Positions 25,672 to 36,819 are shown, counted from the first letter of the stretch. The stretch is 64,000 bases of DNA from DASQPA01 sp963757335 (GCA_963757335.1 CAVWRJ010000008.1:1-64000), one strand, 5' to 3'. Notes: a model not told the origin generated them from the sequence alone. Numbers and translations are program-made.

Positions 25672-26945
25672 ATGACCGTGACGTCCACCACCCGGTTCGC
25701 CGACGTCGACCTGGGCTCGCTGGAGTTCTGGGGCCGGCCCGCGGAGGTACGCGACGAGTACTTCGCGCATCTGCGCCGCTCAGCGCCCGATCTCGCGCCA
25801 CGAGCCGCCCGAAGACATTCTCGGCCTGCCCGAGCAGGGCCGGATGCACTACTGGGCGATCGTGCGCTACGAGGACATTCGCCGGATCTCGCGTGATCCG
25901 GCGACGTTCTGCTCAGGCGACGGGCGTCCAGTTCGCCGACGCGCCGCCGGAGATGCTCGAGGCCTCGCAGTCGTTTCTGGCGATGGACTCGCCGCGTCAC
26001 ACCAAGCTGCGCGGGCTCGTCTCCTCCGCGTTCACGCCGCGCCAGGTGGCGCGGATCGAGGATGGGATCCGGGTCAGCGCCAAGCGGATCATCGCCGAGG
26101 CGGCCCCCACCGGAGGCGGGGACTTCGTCGATCTGATCGCCAAGCGGCTGCCGCTGCAGACGATCTCAGACATGCTCGGGGTGCCGGAGGCTGATCGCGA
26201 CCGCGTGATGGAGGCCGCAGACACGCTGATCATGGCCGCCGACCCTGAGCTGTTTCGGCGATCGCCAGCCGATCGAGGTGCTGGGCAGCGGCGCTGTGGA
26301 CGCTGACCGAGTTCGCCACCGAGCTGGCCAACCACCGCGAGCAGCACCCCGGCGACGACCTGATGACCGCGCTCGTCCAGGCCGAGGTCGACGGGGACCG
26401 CCTCACGCACGCCGGAGATCGCCGCGTTTCTCGTGCTCCTGTCGGTCGCGGGCAACGACACGACCCGTCACACGACCTCCCACGCGATGCGCGCGCTGAC
26501 GGTCAGCCCCGACCAGCGCTCAGACTGCTGCTCGACGATCTCGATGCGCGGCTGCCCGACGCGGTGGAGGAGTTCGTGCGCTGGGCCTCGCCGGTGATGA
26601 CCTTCCGGCGCACCACCACACGCGAGGTCGAGCTGCACGGCCAGACGCTGCCGGCCGGGGAGAAGGTGGTCCTCTTCTACCACTCGGGCAACCGCGACGA
26701 GCAGCGCGTTCGACCGCCCGTGGGAGTTCGACATCACCCGTAGTCCCAACCGGCATCTCGGGTTCGGCGGCGGCGGCCCGCACTACTGCCTGGGAGCGTC
26801 GCTCGCACGCGCGCAGCTGCACGCGATCTTCGCCGAGATGATGCGCGTGATCCCCGACATCGAGGCCGGCGAGCCCGAGTTGCTGCGCAGCGGCTTCATC
26901 CACGGCATCAAGCGGATGCCGTGCGCGTTCACCGCTCGCGCCTGA
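25672..26945 (+). pseudogene. Cytochrome P450, about six frameshifts
   Basis: All parts of a bacterial class I P450 are present in order but in changing frames: N-terminus TTRFADVDLGSLEFWGRP, then MHYWAIVRYEDIRRISRDP, DSPRHTKLRGLVSSAFTPRQV, the I-helix FLVLLSVAGNDTTRHTTSHA, K-helix EEFVRWASPVMTFRRT, and heme loop HLGFGGGGPHYCLGASLARA with the Cys ligand. Breaks lie near 25,790, 25,917, 26,265, 26,415, 26,515 and 26,705. It is either a decayed gene or a cluster of indel errors; motif conservation favours errors or very recent decay. Confidence 0.8.
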
Positions 26946-26965
26946 ACCCGAACCGGGCCGGCGGG

Positions 26966-28537
26966 TCAGTGGTTGAGCAGCCGGGCGAGCGGCACCCGCG
27001 CGCGCCGGATGTGCAACTGGATGCGCTCGCGCTCCAGGCCGGGGGCGGTGACCGTGATGAGCATCACGTCGCCAGGGGCGAACCGCCGTCCGACGAGCCG
27101 CCTGAGCAGTGACGCGATCCGCTTGGCCCCGGTGGCGTGCGCGCGGATCCGCGGGCAGCCGTGGCCTCCGCAGCTGACCGCGAGGCGGGGCCTTCGCGGC
27201 AGACCCCGGACCCGGATCGCGCGGATCACCGTGCCGAGGCCGTCCCAATGCCACTTGATCACGAAGCGCGCGCGCACCGCTCCGAGCGCGTTGGGTGCCG
27301 GCGTCGTCACGGTCACGGGCGGGGCAGGTGTTGGCGCCGGGATCGCCATCGTGCCGGCGATCACCACGGGATTGTCGGTCTGCGGATCCACGAGGGGCTC
27401 GGGATCAGTGACGAGCGTGAAGGCGGCGCCTGACGGCGTGATCTGCGCGGGGGTCCAGCTCCCGTTCGTGCCCCGCGTCAGCGACCACGGGTTGCCGCTC
27501 TCGTCACGGAAGACGAACGCGGTCTGATGGAGCTGGGGGTCCACCAGTGGCTCGACGTTGCCGACCGCCGGCGGGCCCCCGTAGAGCGCGGTGAGGTCGA
27601 ACTGGACCCAGGCGCCGCCGCTGGGCCGGCAGAACTCCGCGACGTGCCCGGCGGGGCTGGCCAGCACCGCCGTCACGCACAGCTGTCCGGTCGGTGGGTC
27701 GATGACCGGCATGGGGTCTGAGGCGATCTGCGACAGCCCAGGGGCGCTCGCGGTGATGTTGAGCGCCACCCAGTTGCCGCCCGACTGGCGGGTGAGCGAC
27801 CACATCTCGCCGCTGGCATCGCGAAAGAGGACGTCGTTCTGATTGATGCCGGGGTCAAAGCCCGGCACCACGGTGCCGACGGCGGCGGGGCCGCCCCACA
27901 GGGCGGTGAGGTCGAATCCAAGCCAGCTGTTGTCGCTCTGATGGCACCACTCGGTGACGTGGCCGCCCGGGCTGGTCGCGGCCATCGCGCATTCCTGGCC
28001 GGTGGCGACATCGGTGAGCGGCCACGGATCGTCTGCGAGCGGGGCGAAGCTGTAGGTGGCGGTGAGGTTGACCGGGGTCCAGCTGCCGCTGGCGGTGCGG
28101 TCAAGCACCCACATCTCGCCGCTGGCATCGCGGTAGAACAGGTTGCTCTGCCCCGCGTTGGCGACCTCCCGGATGACCCCCGCTGTTGCGGGCCCTCCCC
28201 ACAGCGAGGTCATGTCCCACTGGTGCCAGGTGTCGTTGGTGTCGCGGCACCACGTGATCACGTGCGCATCCGGACTTGGTGCCGCCACGCACAGCGCCTG
28301 CGTGGCCGCGTCCTCCCACGGCGTCGGATCGCCGGCGATCGAGTCAAAGCCGCTCGCGCTCGAGGTGACGTCGAGCGCGCTCCAGGCGAAATTGGGATCG
28401 CGTTCGATCGACTGGAGCGAGCCGGTCGCCGCCGCCGCCAACGGCGCCAGCGCCAATCCGGCGAGCGCGACCGCCGCGAGCGCAACGGCCAGCAGGAGGC
28501 GCGCGCCGGGCCCCGCGCGCTGACCGACATCGTTCAC
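26966..28537 (-). CDS. Secreted repeat protein, propeller-like
   Basis: Signal peptide (LLLAVALAAVALAGLALAPLAAA), then four or five repeats of about 80 residues with the pattern FDLTALWGGPAAVG, LFRDASGEMWSLTR and GHVTEWCHQSDNSW, like sugar-binding beta-propellers. The C-terminal 110 residues form an Ig-like or stalk domain (VSCGGHGCPRIRAHATGAKR). The GTG at 28537 gives a compact signal peptide; an ATG at 28579 adds 14 residues. It is divergent from the phosphoesterase gene. A carbohydrate-binding or adhesion role is possible. Confidence 0.65.
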   Translation of the reverse strand: MNDVGQRAGPGARLLLAVALAAVALAGLALAPLAAAATGSLQSIERDPNFAWSALDVTSSASGFDSIAGDPTPWEDAATQALCVAAPSPDAHVITWCRDTNDTWHQWDMTSLWGGPATAGVIREVANAGQSNLFYRDASGEMWVLDRTASGSWTPVNLTATYSFAPLADDPWPLTDVATGQECAMAATSPGGHVTEWCHQSDNSWLGFDLTALWGGPAAVGTVVPGFDPGINQNDVLFRDASGEMWSLTRQSGGNWVALNITASAPGLSQIASDPMPVIDPPTGQLCVTAVLASPAGHVAEFCRPSGGAWVQFDLTALYGGPPAVGNVEPLVDPQLHQTAFVFRDESGNPWSLTRGTNGSWTPAQITPSGAAFTLVTDPEPLVDPQTDNPVVIAGTMAIPAPTPAPPVTVTTPAPNALGAVRARFVIKWHWDGLGTVIRAIRVRGLPRRPRLAVSCGGHGCPRIRAHATGAKRIASLLRRLVGRRFAPGDVMLITVTAPGLERERIQLHIRRARVPLARLLNH

Positions 28538-28641
28538 TCCCTGCAGCGTACCCGAGGCCCGGTGGCGAGAATCCAACACACAGCGGCCCCCGTCGCGGAT
28601 ACGGTGTTGTCCGCCGGCCGTTTACCCGGAGCCTTGCCTCT

Positions 28642-29917
28642 GTGAGCCATCGCCGCATCATCGGATCGTGCCTCGCCGTTGTGGCGTGCGCCATCGCCAT
28701 GCTCGGCGCGCTCGCGGGTCCCGCGGGCGCGGCCACGGTCACCAACCTGCTGCGCAACGCCGGCGCGGAGTCCGGCGCCGTCTCGCTCCACGGGTGGGAC
28801 GCCGTCACGATTCCCGGGTGGAGCGTCGCCGCCGGCTTGCCCACGGTGGTGCGATATGGCGACCGCGGGTTCCCCAAGGGACACGGGCAATTGTTCGTCG
28901 GGGGCGCCGGGGGCACCGCGCGCCTCGTACAGACAGTCGTCCTGGCGCGCCCCGGCGGAGGGCTGCTGCGACCCGGAAGCGCCTACGCCCTCTCCGCGGC
29001 GCTGGGCGGCACGACCACGAGCCGAGCCAGTGTGTCGCTGACGTTTCTGTCGGCCCGCGGCCGCGTGCTCGGGCGCCGCACACTCGGGCCGGCGGGGAGC
29101 CTGGAGCGCTCGGTCGCCGGGCCCCTGCGCGTCCGTTCGCTCTCCGGGCGCCTGCCCGGCGGCGCGGCGCGCGTCCGCGTGGCGCTGACGCTGGCCACCT
29201 CGCTGACCAACTTTGACGGGCCCAACGCGCCGCTGGTCGGCTACAACCGCGCCGTCGCCGACGACATCGGCTTCGTGGTGCTCGCGCCCCACCGGCGCCC
29301 GGCGGCGCTCTCACCGCCCGCCGTGCGGGTGCCGCGCTATGACCACGTGTTCCTGTTCTACTTCGAGAACCAGGACGTTCACGCGATCGTGGGCAACCGG
29401 CGGCAGGCCCCGTACTACAACAGCCTGCTCTCGCAGGGCAGCCAACTCGGCAACTTCTTCGCCGAGGAGCATCCCTCAGACGCCAACTACCTGGCCCTGG
29501 CCGGCGGCAGCGCGTTCGGGATCCCTCTCGATAACCCGCTCGAGTACAGCTCGCAGTACACGATCCACGCGCCCAACATCGGCGACCTCGTCACCGCGGC
29601 ACACCGGACCTGGAAGGCCTACAACGAGAGCGCGGCCGGCCCGTGCGACGACACTGTGCACGGGTACTACTGGAACGACGATCTGCCGTTTATGTACTTT
29701 GCCGACATCCGACAGCGGCCGGCCTATTGCGCCGCCCACGTCCTGCCGCTGGAGTCGATGGCCCCCGACCTGCAGAGCGCCTCGACCACCCCCAGCTTTG
29801 TGTGGGTGGGCGCCAACGACTGCGACGACATGGAGGGATGCGGCATCCGAGCGGGAGACCGCTTCCTGGAGGCCCAGCTCACGACGATCATGAGATCCCC
29901 GGCATGGCGCACCCATC
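28642..29917 (+). CDS. Secreted phosphoesterase (phospholipase C/acid phosphatase-like), 3' truncated
   Basis: Signal peptide (to about residue 31, AGPAGAA), then a carbohydrate-binding-like beta domain (about 35-215). A phosphoesterase-family domain follows (YDHVFLFYFENQDVHAIVG, FAEEHPSDANYLALAGGSAFG, TWKAYNESAAGPCDDTVHG, PSFVWVGANDCDDMEGC). After TTIMRSPAWRT the sequence jumps to an acidobacterial isocitrate dehydrogenase, so the catalytic C-terminal third, including the final metal site, is missing. Confidence 0.8.
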
Positions 29918-29922
29918 ACAGG
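29910..29922. other. Junction between unrelated genomes
   Basis: Two genes are broken at the same point: the phosphoesterase ends at GCATGGCGCACC, and the isocitrate dehydrogenase frame (ITGNVLRDYLTD) begins at the next bases. This is probably an assembly join. Confidence 0.75.
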
Positions 29923-30517
29923 GAACGTGCTTCGCGACTATCTCACTGACCCTGTTCCCGATTCTCGAACTGGGCGCCGAGCGGGCGCATGCTCTCTATC
30001 GTGCCGCTGCTCCAGGGCGGCGCGATGCTGGAAACCGGAGCCGGGGGGTGTACGGCCAAGCACGTACAGCAGTTTGTGCAGGAAGGGCATCTGCGCTGGG
30101 ATTCGCTCGGGGAGTACTGCGCGCTGGTGCCCTCGCTGGAACTGATGGCGGCAAAAACCTGCAACCGGCGCGCGGGTGTCCTTTCAAAAACGCTGCAACA
30201 GGCCATCGGCCAGTACCTCGAAGAACCCCGCTATCCCTCGGCGAAGGTGAACGAAATCGACAACCGGGGTTCGACATCCTATTTGCGTTGGCGTGGGCAA
30301 AGGCGCTCGCCACCCAGGACGAGGACGGGGATTTAAAGCAACGGTTCACTCCGGTTGCCGCCGCGCTGGCTGCGGCCGAGGGCGAGATGCGCGGGAGTTG
30401 CTTGCAGCGCAGGGCAAACCAGTGGACATCGGGGGGGAGTATTTCCCGGACGAAGCCAGGTGTGTCGCGGCGATGAGGCCCAGCGCTGCGCTCAACGCGA
30501 TCATCGATCGAATGTAG
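29918..30517 (+). pseudogene. icd: Monomeric NADP-dependent isocitrate dehydrogenase, 3' fragment
   Basis: The C-terminal 190 or so residues of the 740-residue monomeric IDH, which makes 2-oxoglutarate and NADPH in the TCA cycle. Conserved blocks appear in succession across frames: ITGNVLRDYLTD, LFPILELG, MLSIVPLLQGGAMLETGAGG, KHVQQFVQEGHLRWDSLGE, KVNEIDNRGS, and AAQGKPVDIGGEYFPDEA...MRPSAALNAIID. At least four frameshifts (near 29,955, 29,985, 30,275 and 30,395) are present. The 5' three-quarters are absent at the 29,917 junction. Confidence 0.85.
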
Positions 30518-30550
30518 TGAGTTGAGGCCGTCGCAATGGCCAGTAGAAGC

Positions 30551-33252
30551 TTACTCCTGCCGCAGAGCCGCCAGCGGATCAATCCGGGACGCTCGCCTTG
30601 CCGGCGCATAGCCGGCCAGAATCGCGGCGCTCAGGAGCACGACACCGGCCAGCGCCAGGGTTCCCGGATCATTGGGCTGGGTCTCGAACAGAAACGATTT
30701 GACAAGCCGGGACGCGACTCAACGCCGCAGGCACGCTGATCGCGAGTCCCACCGCCGCCAGCAGCAGAACGCGGCGCAGCACCATCCAGACCACGGCGCC
30801 GCGTTGCGCGCCCAAAGCCATACGGGTTCCAATCTCCCCGGCCTGCCGCGTGACACTGTAGGACATCGTCCCGTAAAGCCCCACGCACGCGATCAGGAGC
30901 GCGAGAACCGCGAAACCCGTGCATAGTTTCGCGAACGTGATTTCCCGGCTGATCGTCCGATCGATCTCCGCGGCCTGTGTGAACACGTTCGTGACGGGTA
31001 TGCGTGAGTCCGCCTCCCGCACCACCTCATGCACGCTCCTGACATACCTCAGCGGATCACCCGCCGCCCGCAGCGCATAGGTCACCCGGTCCGGAGAAAA
31101 CTGGCTGGCCGCTGAGAACACGGTCATCGGACTCCCTCTTCTCTTTCAGCCGCCGTACCGCACGTTAGCCGAAACGCCGACGATTTCGAGATCGCGCTTC
31201 TCGTCCACGAACGTGATGCGCCGGCCCAGCGGATTCTCGTTCCCGAAGTAAGTACGCGCCAGCCGCTCGCTGATCACTGCAACCGGCGTGGAGCCCGGTT
31301 GGTCGCGTTCGTCGATCTCACGCCCGGCCAGGATCGGAATCTGCATCGTCGTGAGGAAACGCGGTCCCGCGGCCATGACGCCTGCGTCCTGCGATGGTAA
31401 CGGCGCCGACCTTCATGCCCCCCTGATTGCCCCCCCGGCAACGCCGGCGCTGATGATCGAGGATTGCGAAAGCGTCGCGCTGCTCACTCCGGGGATCGAT
31501 TCGAAGCGCTTGCGCAGGTTCGCGTAAAACGTCGCCATCTCCGGGTCGCGATGCCCGGCCTGGCGCGCATTCAGCGAGAACAGAAGGATGTTCTCGCGGG
31601 CGTATCCCAGCTGGACGGAGTGCAGCTTGTTGAGTGTCCGGACAAACAGACCCGCGGCGACCAGGAGGAGAAAAGAGATCGCAATCTGGGCGACCACCAG
31701 AACATGCTGCGCGCGGCGGCGCGGTCCGCCCCCGCGGCCATTCTTCAGCGCGGGCATCACGTCCGGACGCGTCGACTGAATCGCCGGAGCGAGGCCAAAT
31801 AACAGGCCGCAAACCACGGAGAGCGCCGCCGTCACGCCCAGCACGTTCCAGTTCAATTCCGCGTGCAGCGTAAAGTTCTCCTGCCCGTTGGAGAGCAGAA
31901 ACGTCAGCGATCGCACGCCCCAGATCGCAAACAAGACCCCGAATGCTCCGCCGAGCGACGCCAGCATCACGCTCTCGGTAAGCAACTGCCGCACGACGCG
32001 GAACCGTCCCGCTCCCAGGCTGAGCCGGACAGCCATTTCGCGGCGTCGCGCGGCGGCCCTTGCCAGCAGCAGATTGGCGATGTTCGCGCACGTGATCGCC
32101 AGGATCAGTCCCACCATCGCCAGCAGCACGTACAGAGGCTTCGAATACTGGCGGCGCAGGCTGCCCAGACCTTCGGCGCCGGGATTCAGAATCAGCGCGG
32201 GCAGTTTGGCGCGCTCACCGTCGGTCTTCGCCGTGGTGGCAACCCATTGATGGAAACGAGGAGCCATCGCTGCCTGCGCCTGAGCCATGCTGACGCCGGG
32301 ACGCAGACGGCCCATCATTTCGATCCAGTAGAAGTTTCCGTCGCCATACAGACGAGCCGCGCCGGCGCCGTCCGTGAGCACATTCGTGTGCAACGGAAGG
32401 TAGAGGTCCGGCGCCACCGCGGGGTCGACTCCGAAGAATTCCGGCGGCGCGACGCCGATCACCGTGAAAGGAATGTTATCGACGAGAATCGACTGTCCAA
32501 TCGCATTCGGCGGTCCTCCAAAGCGATTCTGGCTGGTAGCGAAACTGATGACGGCGACCGGCGCTGCGCCTGCACGGTCGTCTTCGGAGTCGATCAGACG
32601 TCCCGCGGCCGGCGACACTTCGAGGCCGCGAAAATACTCGCCGGTGACGTACTCCGCGCTCGCGCTCGCGGCCTGCCCGCGGACCGCCAGGTTACGGTTG
32701 TGTCCGTTGAAGTATCCGAAGAGCGTGGAAAAGGCGGGATTCTCCTCGCGAAGCGTCTCCAGCGCGGCGTATGGGAAAATCCCGCTGACCAGGGCGCCTT
32801 TGTCGCCGGGCCAGAACAAGCCCTGCAGCCCGTGTATACACCCATTCCCTGCTGCCTTCCTGGGGCGGCCGGCTATGCCAGTTCAGGACCACCAGCGACT
32901 CGGGATCGGCCACCGGCAGCGAGCGCAACAGAATCGACTCCATGAAGCTGTAGATCGCCGTATTGGCTCCGATGCCGAGCGCCAGCAGCAGGACCGCCAG
33001 GGCGCTGAATGCCTTGTTGCCGATCATGGTGCGAAAGCCGTAGCGGACATCCTGGCCAAGTTCCGACAAAAACCGTGTCATCCAGATCTCCCGTGACTCT
33101 TCGTGCTTCAGTCCGACGTTGCCAAATCGCCGGTGCGCTTCAGCCCGCGCGCGCTCCGCCGTCATACCGTCTGCCTGCAGTTCCGCGGCTTTTTCCGCAA
33201 GGTGGAGTTCCATCTCCTCGCGCAGCGCCTCGCTGCGCCTGGCGCTCTCCAT
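30551..33252 (-). pseudogene. ADOP-type MacB/FtsX ABC permease, frameshifted
   Basis: Acidobacterial duplicated orphan permease of about 890 residues, found next to PadR genes in that phylum. It has an N-terminal permease prefix domain (MESARRSEALREEMELHLAE, DVRYGFRTM), a MacB periplasmic core (VDNIPFTVIGVAPPEFFGVDP) and two FtsX blocks (IANLLLARAAARRREMAVRLSLG; YGTMSYSVTRQAGEIGTRMALG). Frame changes occur near 32,840, 31,400, 31,135 and 30,720. There is no ATPase gene beside it, as usual for ADOPs. It may export peptides or lipids; the substrate is unknown. Confidence 0.82.
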
Positions 33253-33283
33253 CCAATACCTCAGTCGTCGATCAACATGTCCG

Positions 33284-33622
33284 TCACTCCGCTCCCATCA
33301 CGCGCGCGATCGCCAGCGTGAGTTTGGCGTACTTCCGGGTTTCAACGGCCAGCTGTTTGCGGCCAGCCGCCGTGATCTTGTAGATCCTCGCCCGCCGGTT
33401 ATTCGACGTCACACCCCAGACACCGTCGATCCAGCCGTTTAGCTCCAGCCGCTGCAGAGCGGGGTACAGCGAGCCCTCCTCGACCAGGAGCTCATTGTCG
33501 GACGATTGCTGAATGAACTGGACAATGCCGTATCCATGGAGGTCGCGCAGCGACAGCGTCCGCAGAATCAACATGTCCAGTGAACCGGGCAGCGAATCGT
33601 TCTTTTGCGCCTTGCGTCCCAT
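33284..33622 (-). CDS. PadR-family transcriptional regulator
   Basis: A 112-residue protein starting MGRKAQKNDSLPGSLDMLILRTLSL. The winged HTH is HGYGIVQFIQQSS...LLVEEGSLYPALQRLELNGWIDG, with the wing RRARIYKITAAGRKQLAVE. The ATG at 33622 fits the usual start; the longer upstream frame belongs to the toxin gene. It ends 31 bases before the ADOP permease, the standard PadR-ADOP pair, and probably represses it in response to a permease substrate. Confidence 0.92.
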   Translation of the reverse strand: MGRKAQKNDSLPGSLDMLILRTLSLRDLHGYGIVQFIQQSSDNELLVEEGSLYPALQRLELNGWIDGVWGVTSNNRRARIYKITAAGRKQLAVETRKYAKLTLAIARVMGAE

Positions 33623-33668
33623 ACCAAGAATTCTTAGCTTACGGCGATGAGAATCAGGCGAGTCAAGT

Positions 33669-34081
33669 TCAGATTCGAAATCGCCGGTTGCCAATCGCCG
33701 GGGCGCGTGTTGCCTGTATAACTGCCGGGCAGTCCTTGGCGAGACGTGCGATTCGCCATCGGACAGGCGAAATTGACTTATTGCGAAGACCCGTCTTCCC
33801 TGCACGCCCGAGCAGCCGAAACAACGCAGCGCGCTCGTCCGCGCGGGTTCGGCTGCGGATGACAACGACAACGCCATGATGTGGTCTCGTCTCTGGCGAG
33901 GGCAGAAAGTCATCGTCGATTGCAGGTCAGAGATGCAACCGGCCCCGTGGGCAAACCGAAGAACGGCCTCGTCGGAAGAATCACCCGGAAGGGCCTGCCG
34001 CAACAATGTGACATCGTGACCCGATTGCTCGAGCGAATAGCTCAGGTCATCAGGGACATCATGATCGAGCAGGAACTTCAC
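33669..34081 (-). pseudogene. DUF5615 PIN-like toxin, frameshifted
   Basis: It begins MKFLLDHDVPDDLSYSLEQSGHDVTLLRQALP, the standard DUF5615/Mut7-C-like toxin start. The frame slips near 33,905-33,930. The following frame gives RPHHGVVVVIRSRTRADERAALFRLLGRAGKTGLRN, the expected C-terminal half, then an atypical tail to 33669. The start overlaps the antitoxin stop by four bases. It is probably an RNA-cleaving toxin if intact. Confidence 0.72.
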
Positions 34082-34341
34082 TCTGGCGCAGGGGCCAACT
34101 GCATGGCGACGAGCAGTTCGATCTCTCCCCGGTGATCCTCATAGTAGGCGAGGCATTCGTAAATTTGAGATCTGGTCAATTGCGGGAAGCAGTTTGCCTT
34201 CACGGTGTCGACTGTCTCGCCATTCTGAAGCAGACCGATCACATCGTGCACGGCAATACGGGTGTTCTCCACTATGGGGTTTCCGCTCCGCACGCCCGCC
34301 GAACGGACGATATAACGATAGGTTTCGGAAACCGATTCCAT
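34078..34341 (-). CDS. DUF433 antitoxin
   Basis: An 87-residue protein with the DUF433 signature SGNPIVENTRIAVHDVIGLLQNGETVDTVKANCFPQLTRSQIYECLAYYEDHRGEI, an HTH-like fold that binds the promoter and the PIN-like toxin. The family normally reads GxPxIxGTRI; here it is NPIVENTRI. It is the first gene of the pair and probably autoregulated. Confidence 0.88.
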   Translation of the reverse strand: MESVSETYRYIVRSAGVRSGNPIVENTRIAVHDVIGLLQNGETVDTVKANCFPQLTRSQIYECLAYYEDHRGEIELLVAMQLAPAPE

Positions 34342-34570
34342 AACGGAATGGTACGGTTTCCCTCACGGGGTGTCAAGTGCAGCCTCGGGACTGGACGGCG
34401 CGACAAGGCAGTGGACCGGAGCGGGCTCCTATCTGTTTCGCGCCCGAAAACGCCGATTTAAGTGTCTGTCATGAAATAACATTGCCAAAGCACAGATACC
34501 GCTTGCTGGCGCGCGCGGCTCAGAATCGGTCCATGTTCTTCATGCCGGCCCTTAACCACATTGGTGTGGT

Positions 34571-36218
34571 TCATACGCCATTCAGGGCGAAAGGATCGGC
34601 GCAATAACTACGCTCCCGGTACACGAAGTAATCGAAATCCGCCGGGTGCGCCGGCCGATATCCTGGCAACCCATCCCGACAAAGGCTCCGGTGAAATTCG
34701 GCGTGCCGGGAGCGGCCGCCTCGTCCGACAGAATGCTGGCGTCGAAATGGCCGGCAGCCGGTTCCAATCTCCTCCTTCCAATCGGTAGCCGAAATAAAGG
34801 CGCTCGAAATCCACCTCCACGCGCAATTGCACGGGCTCTCCGCGGGAATGCGCGATGGGCGCGAGTGAAGGCGTCGGATTGCACCTGATCCGGCAGACAG
34901 GACATCACGCGGATGTGTTTCCCCATCGACGTCGTCATGCGAGACATAGAGGTAATGAAACTTGCCCCGTTGTAATAGCAGATCAGTCCGGCCATCTGCT
35001 GGAAATGCTCCGGCTCGAACTCGAGACCGTTCGGCGCTGTAAGCAGTGCGACTGTTGCCGTCGCGCCACGAGCGCCTGCCTGAACAGACTGCCCATCGTC
35101 TCGCGCCCATAAAGCCGCAGATGACCGGGACGTTCCGTCAGACTGAAAAGTTCCTCCGGCCACGGGGAACGCAGCCACTGAAAATCGACCGGCAATTCGG
35201 GCCCGTCGAAGTCTTCCCGTTCCGGCCGCGGGAAAACGTGCGGCGCAAGTGCCGGCGCGGCGACTTCGATATGGGGAACCCTGCCCGTCCGCCGTGCGAA
35301 GCCAGCCGTCTTCACCCCAGACCATCGGCTGGATCGCGGTTTCGCGCCCCAGCGTGCAGCGTCCGCGATTGGGCAGCGGCCGGCCGCAGAGATGCACCAT
35401 GTAGGTTTCGCCCTTCTGCGTCTCCACCAGATCGGCATGTCCCGCGCGTTGCAATTCGACATCCGGGCCGGTGGCGCGAAGTCAGGATGTAGTGTCGGGA
35501 TGCAATTCATACGGGCCGGTCAGTTCGCGCGAGCGGGCCATCGTGACAGCGTGACCCCACCCGGTGCCGCCTTCGGCGGTCAGCAGATAGTAGTAGCCGC
35601 CGCGTTTATAGAGATGCGGTCCTTCGGTGAACCCGATGCGCGTACCTTTAAAGATATTCTGCCGGGCCGACGAGTCTGCCTTCCGCAACGGAATATTCCT
35701 GCAGGACAATGCCTGCAAAGCGATTTGTCCCGGGCGATGATCCCAGAGCATGTTGACCAGATATTTCCGTCCGTCATCGTCGTGGAAGAGCGAAGGATCG
35801 AAGCCGCTGCTGTTGAGATAAACCGGATCGGACCATTCGCCATCGATTCGCGGACTGGTCACCAGGTAATTGTGAGAATCGCGAAGCGACGCGCCCCCGA
35901 CGCTCCGGCTGGTGGTCCGGCCATAGCGCTTCACATCGGTGTAGATCAGATAGAACAATCCGTCGGCATAGGTAAGACACGGCGCCCAGACCCCACAGGA
36001 ATCAGGGTCGCCCAGCATGTTGAGCTGGCTGGCGCGGTGAGCGGGCGGGTCAGCAGCCGCCAATGGACCAGATCGCGGGAGTGGTGGATCTGAACCCCCG
36101 GAAACCATTCGAAGGTCGAGGTGGCGATGTAGTAGTCGTCGCCCACGCGAAGGATGGACGGGTCGGGATTAAACCCCGGCAGGATCGGATTTCGAATGAG
36201 CGGAGGAGGATCTGTCAT
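34571..36218 (-). pseudogene. GH43 beta-xylosidase, frameshifted
   Basis: Glycoside hydrolase family 43 enzyme of about 540 residues that removes xylose from xylo-oligosaccharides. The start MTDPPPLIRNPILPGFNPDPSILRVGDDYYIATSTFEWFPG contains the catalytic-base Asp in NPDPS. Later blocks are GVWAPCLTYADGLFYLIYTD, SSGFDPSLFHDDDGRKYLVNM, RIGFTEGPHLYKRGGYYYLL (catalytic Glu in TEGPHLY), and a C-terminal beta-sandwich to DFDYFVYRERS. Breaks occur near 36,030, 35,490, 35,280 and 35,040, and one or more times later. It lies just before an MFS sugar transporter, a xylan-use pair. Confidence 0.85.
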
Positions 36219-36220
36219 AG

Positions 36221-36493
36221 TCAGACTTCCTCCGCTTCACGAATCCTGAGGCGTGGTCCGCTCGCGCACCAGCGACCACAGGACCACAGCGCCCAGCAGT
36301 CGAGACACCCAGGCAAATGAAGAACGGAGTGTAGCCGACCGAGGCCACCAGGCCGCCGATCAGCAGCGAAAGAATCAGAAGACCAGCATTGCCCATGCGT
36401 GTCCGCCATGCCGGCCACCGTGGCGACTTCATTCTTGCGAAACAGGTCGGAAGACATGGTGGCCAAATGGCCATGTTGTGGTGGCCGGCGTCA
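36221..36493 (-). pseudogene. MFS sugar transporter, 3' fragment
   Basis: The last two or three transmembrane helices of an MFS symporter: SSDLFRKNEVATVAGMADT, then in another frame MGNAGLLILSLLIGGLVASVGYTPFFICLG. The stop lies directly before the GH43 start. The 5' part is cut off near the poly-T run at 36,499. It is probably the uptake partner of the xylosidase. Confidence 0.65.
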
Positions 36494-36498
36494 CCACC

Positions 36499-36512
36499 TT
36501 TTTTTTTTTTTT
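36499..36512. other. 14-base poly-T run at a sequence junction
   Basis: T14 separates the broken MFS gene from sequence of a different character. No gene continues across it. Probably an assembly or scaffolding join. Confidence 0.6.
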
Positions 36513-36632
36513 CAATGTATAGATACTGTGACGTGCAGGAAATCGAAGATGGCGTCTTCGAGGACGTCGATCCTCCCGGTGTCGCGCTGGTGCCGGTAAC
36601 CCCGACCCTCTATCGGGCGCACAAGATCACCT

Positions 36633-36815
36633 TTGACCCGTCCCAATGCGGACTTCGTCACGCAGCTGATCGCAACCGCCGAACGCGTGCCGCAAACCTG
36701 CGAGCTGCGTCGCGCAGCCCCTGCCGACGCGCTCTCCGCCTACCGCGCCCTTCAGCGCAGGGTTTTGGGCGCAGGCATCGCGCCGCGCCCGGTCGTCGCC
36801 GAGAAAGCCGCTTAG
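36633..36815 (+). CDS. Small Rhizobiales-like hypothetical protein
   Basis: A 60-residue protein from TTG 36633: NADFVTQLIATAERVPQTCE followed by LRRAAPADALSAYRA. This pattern (xxFVTQLIATAxxxPQTRxxRRAxPxxAxxAYxA) is remembered from small proteins of Bradyrhizobium and relatives. The function is unknown. It is evidence that this segment derives from a third organism. Confidence 0.5.
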   Translation: MTRPNADFVTQLIATAERVPQTCELRRAAPADALSAYRALQRRVLGAGIAPRPVVAEKAA

Positions 36816-36819
36816 CGCG

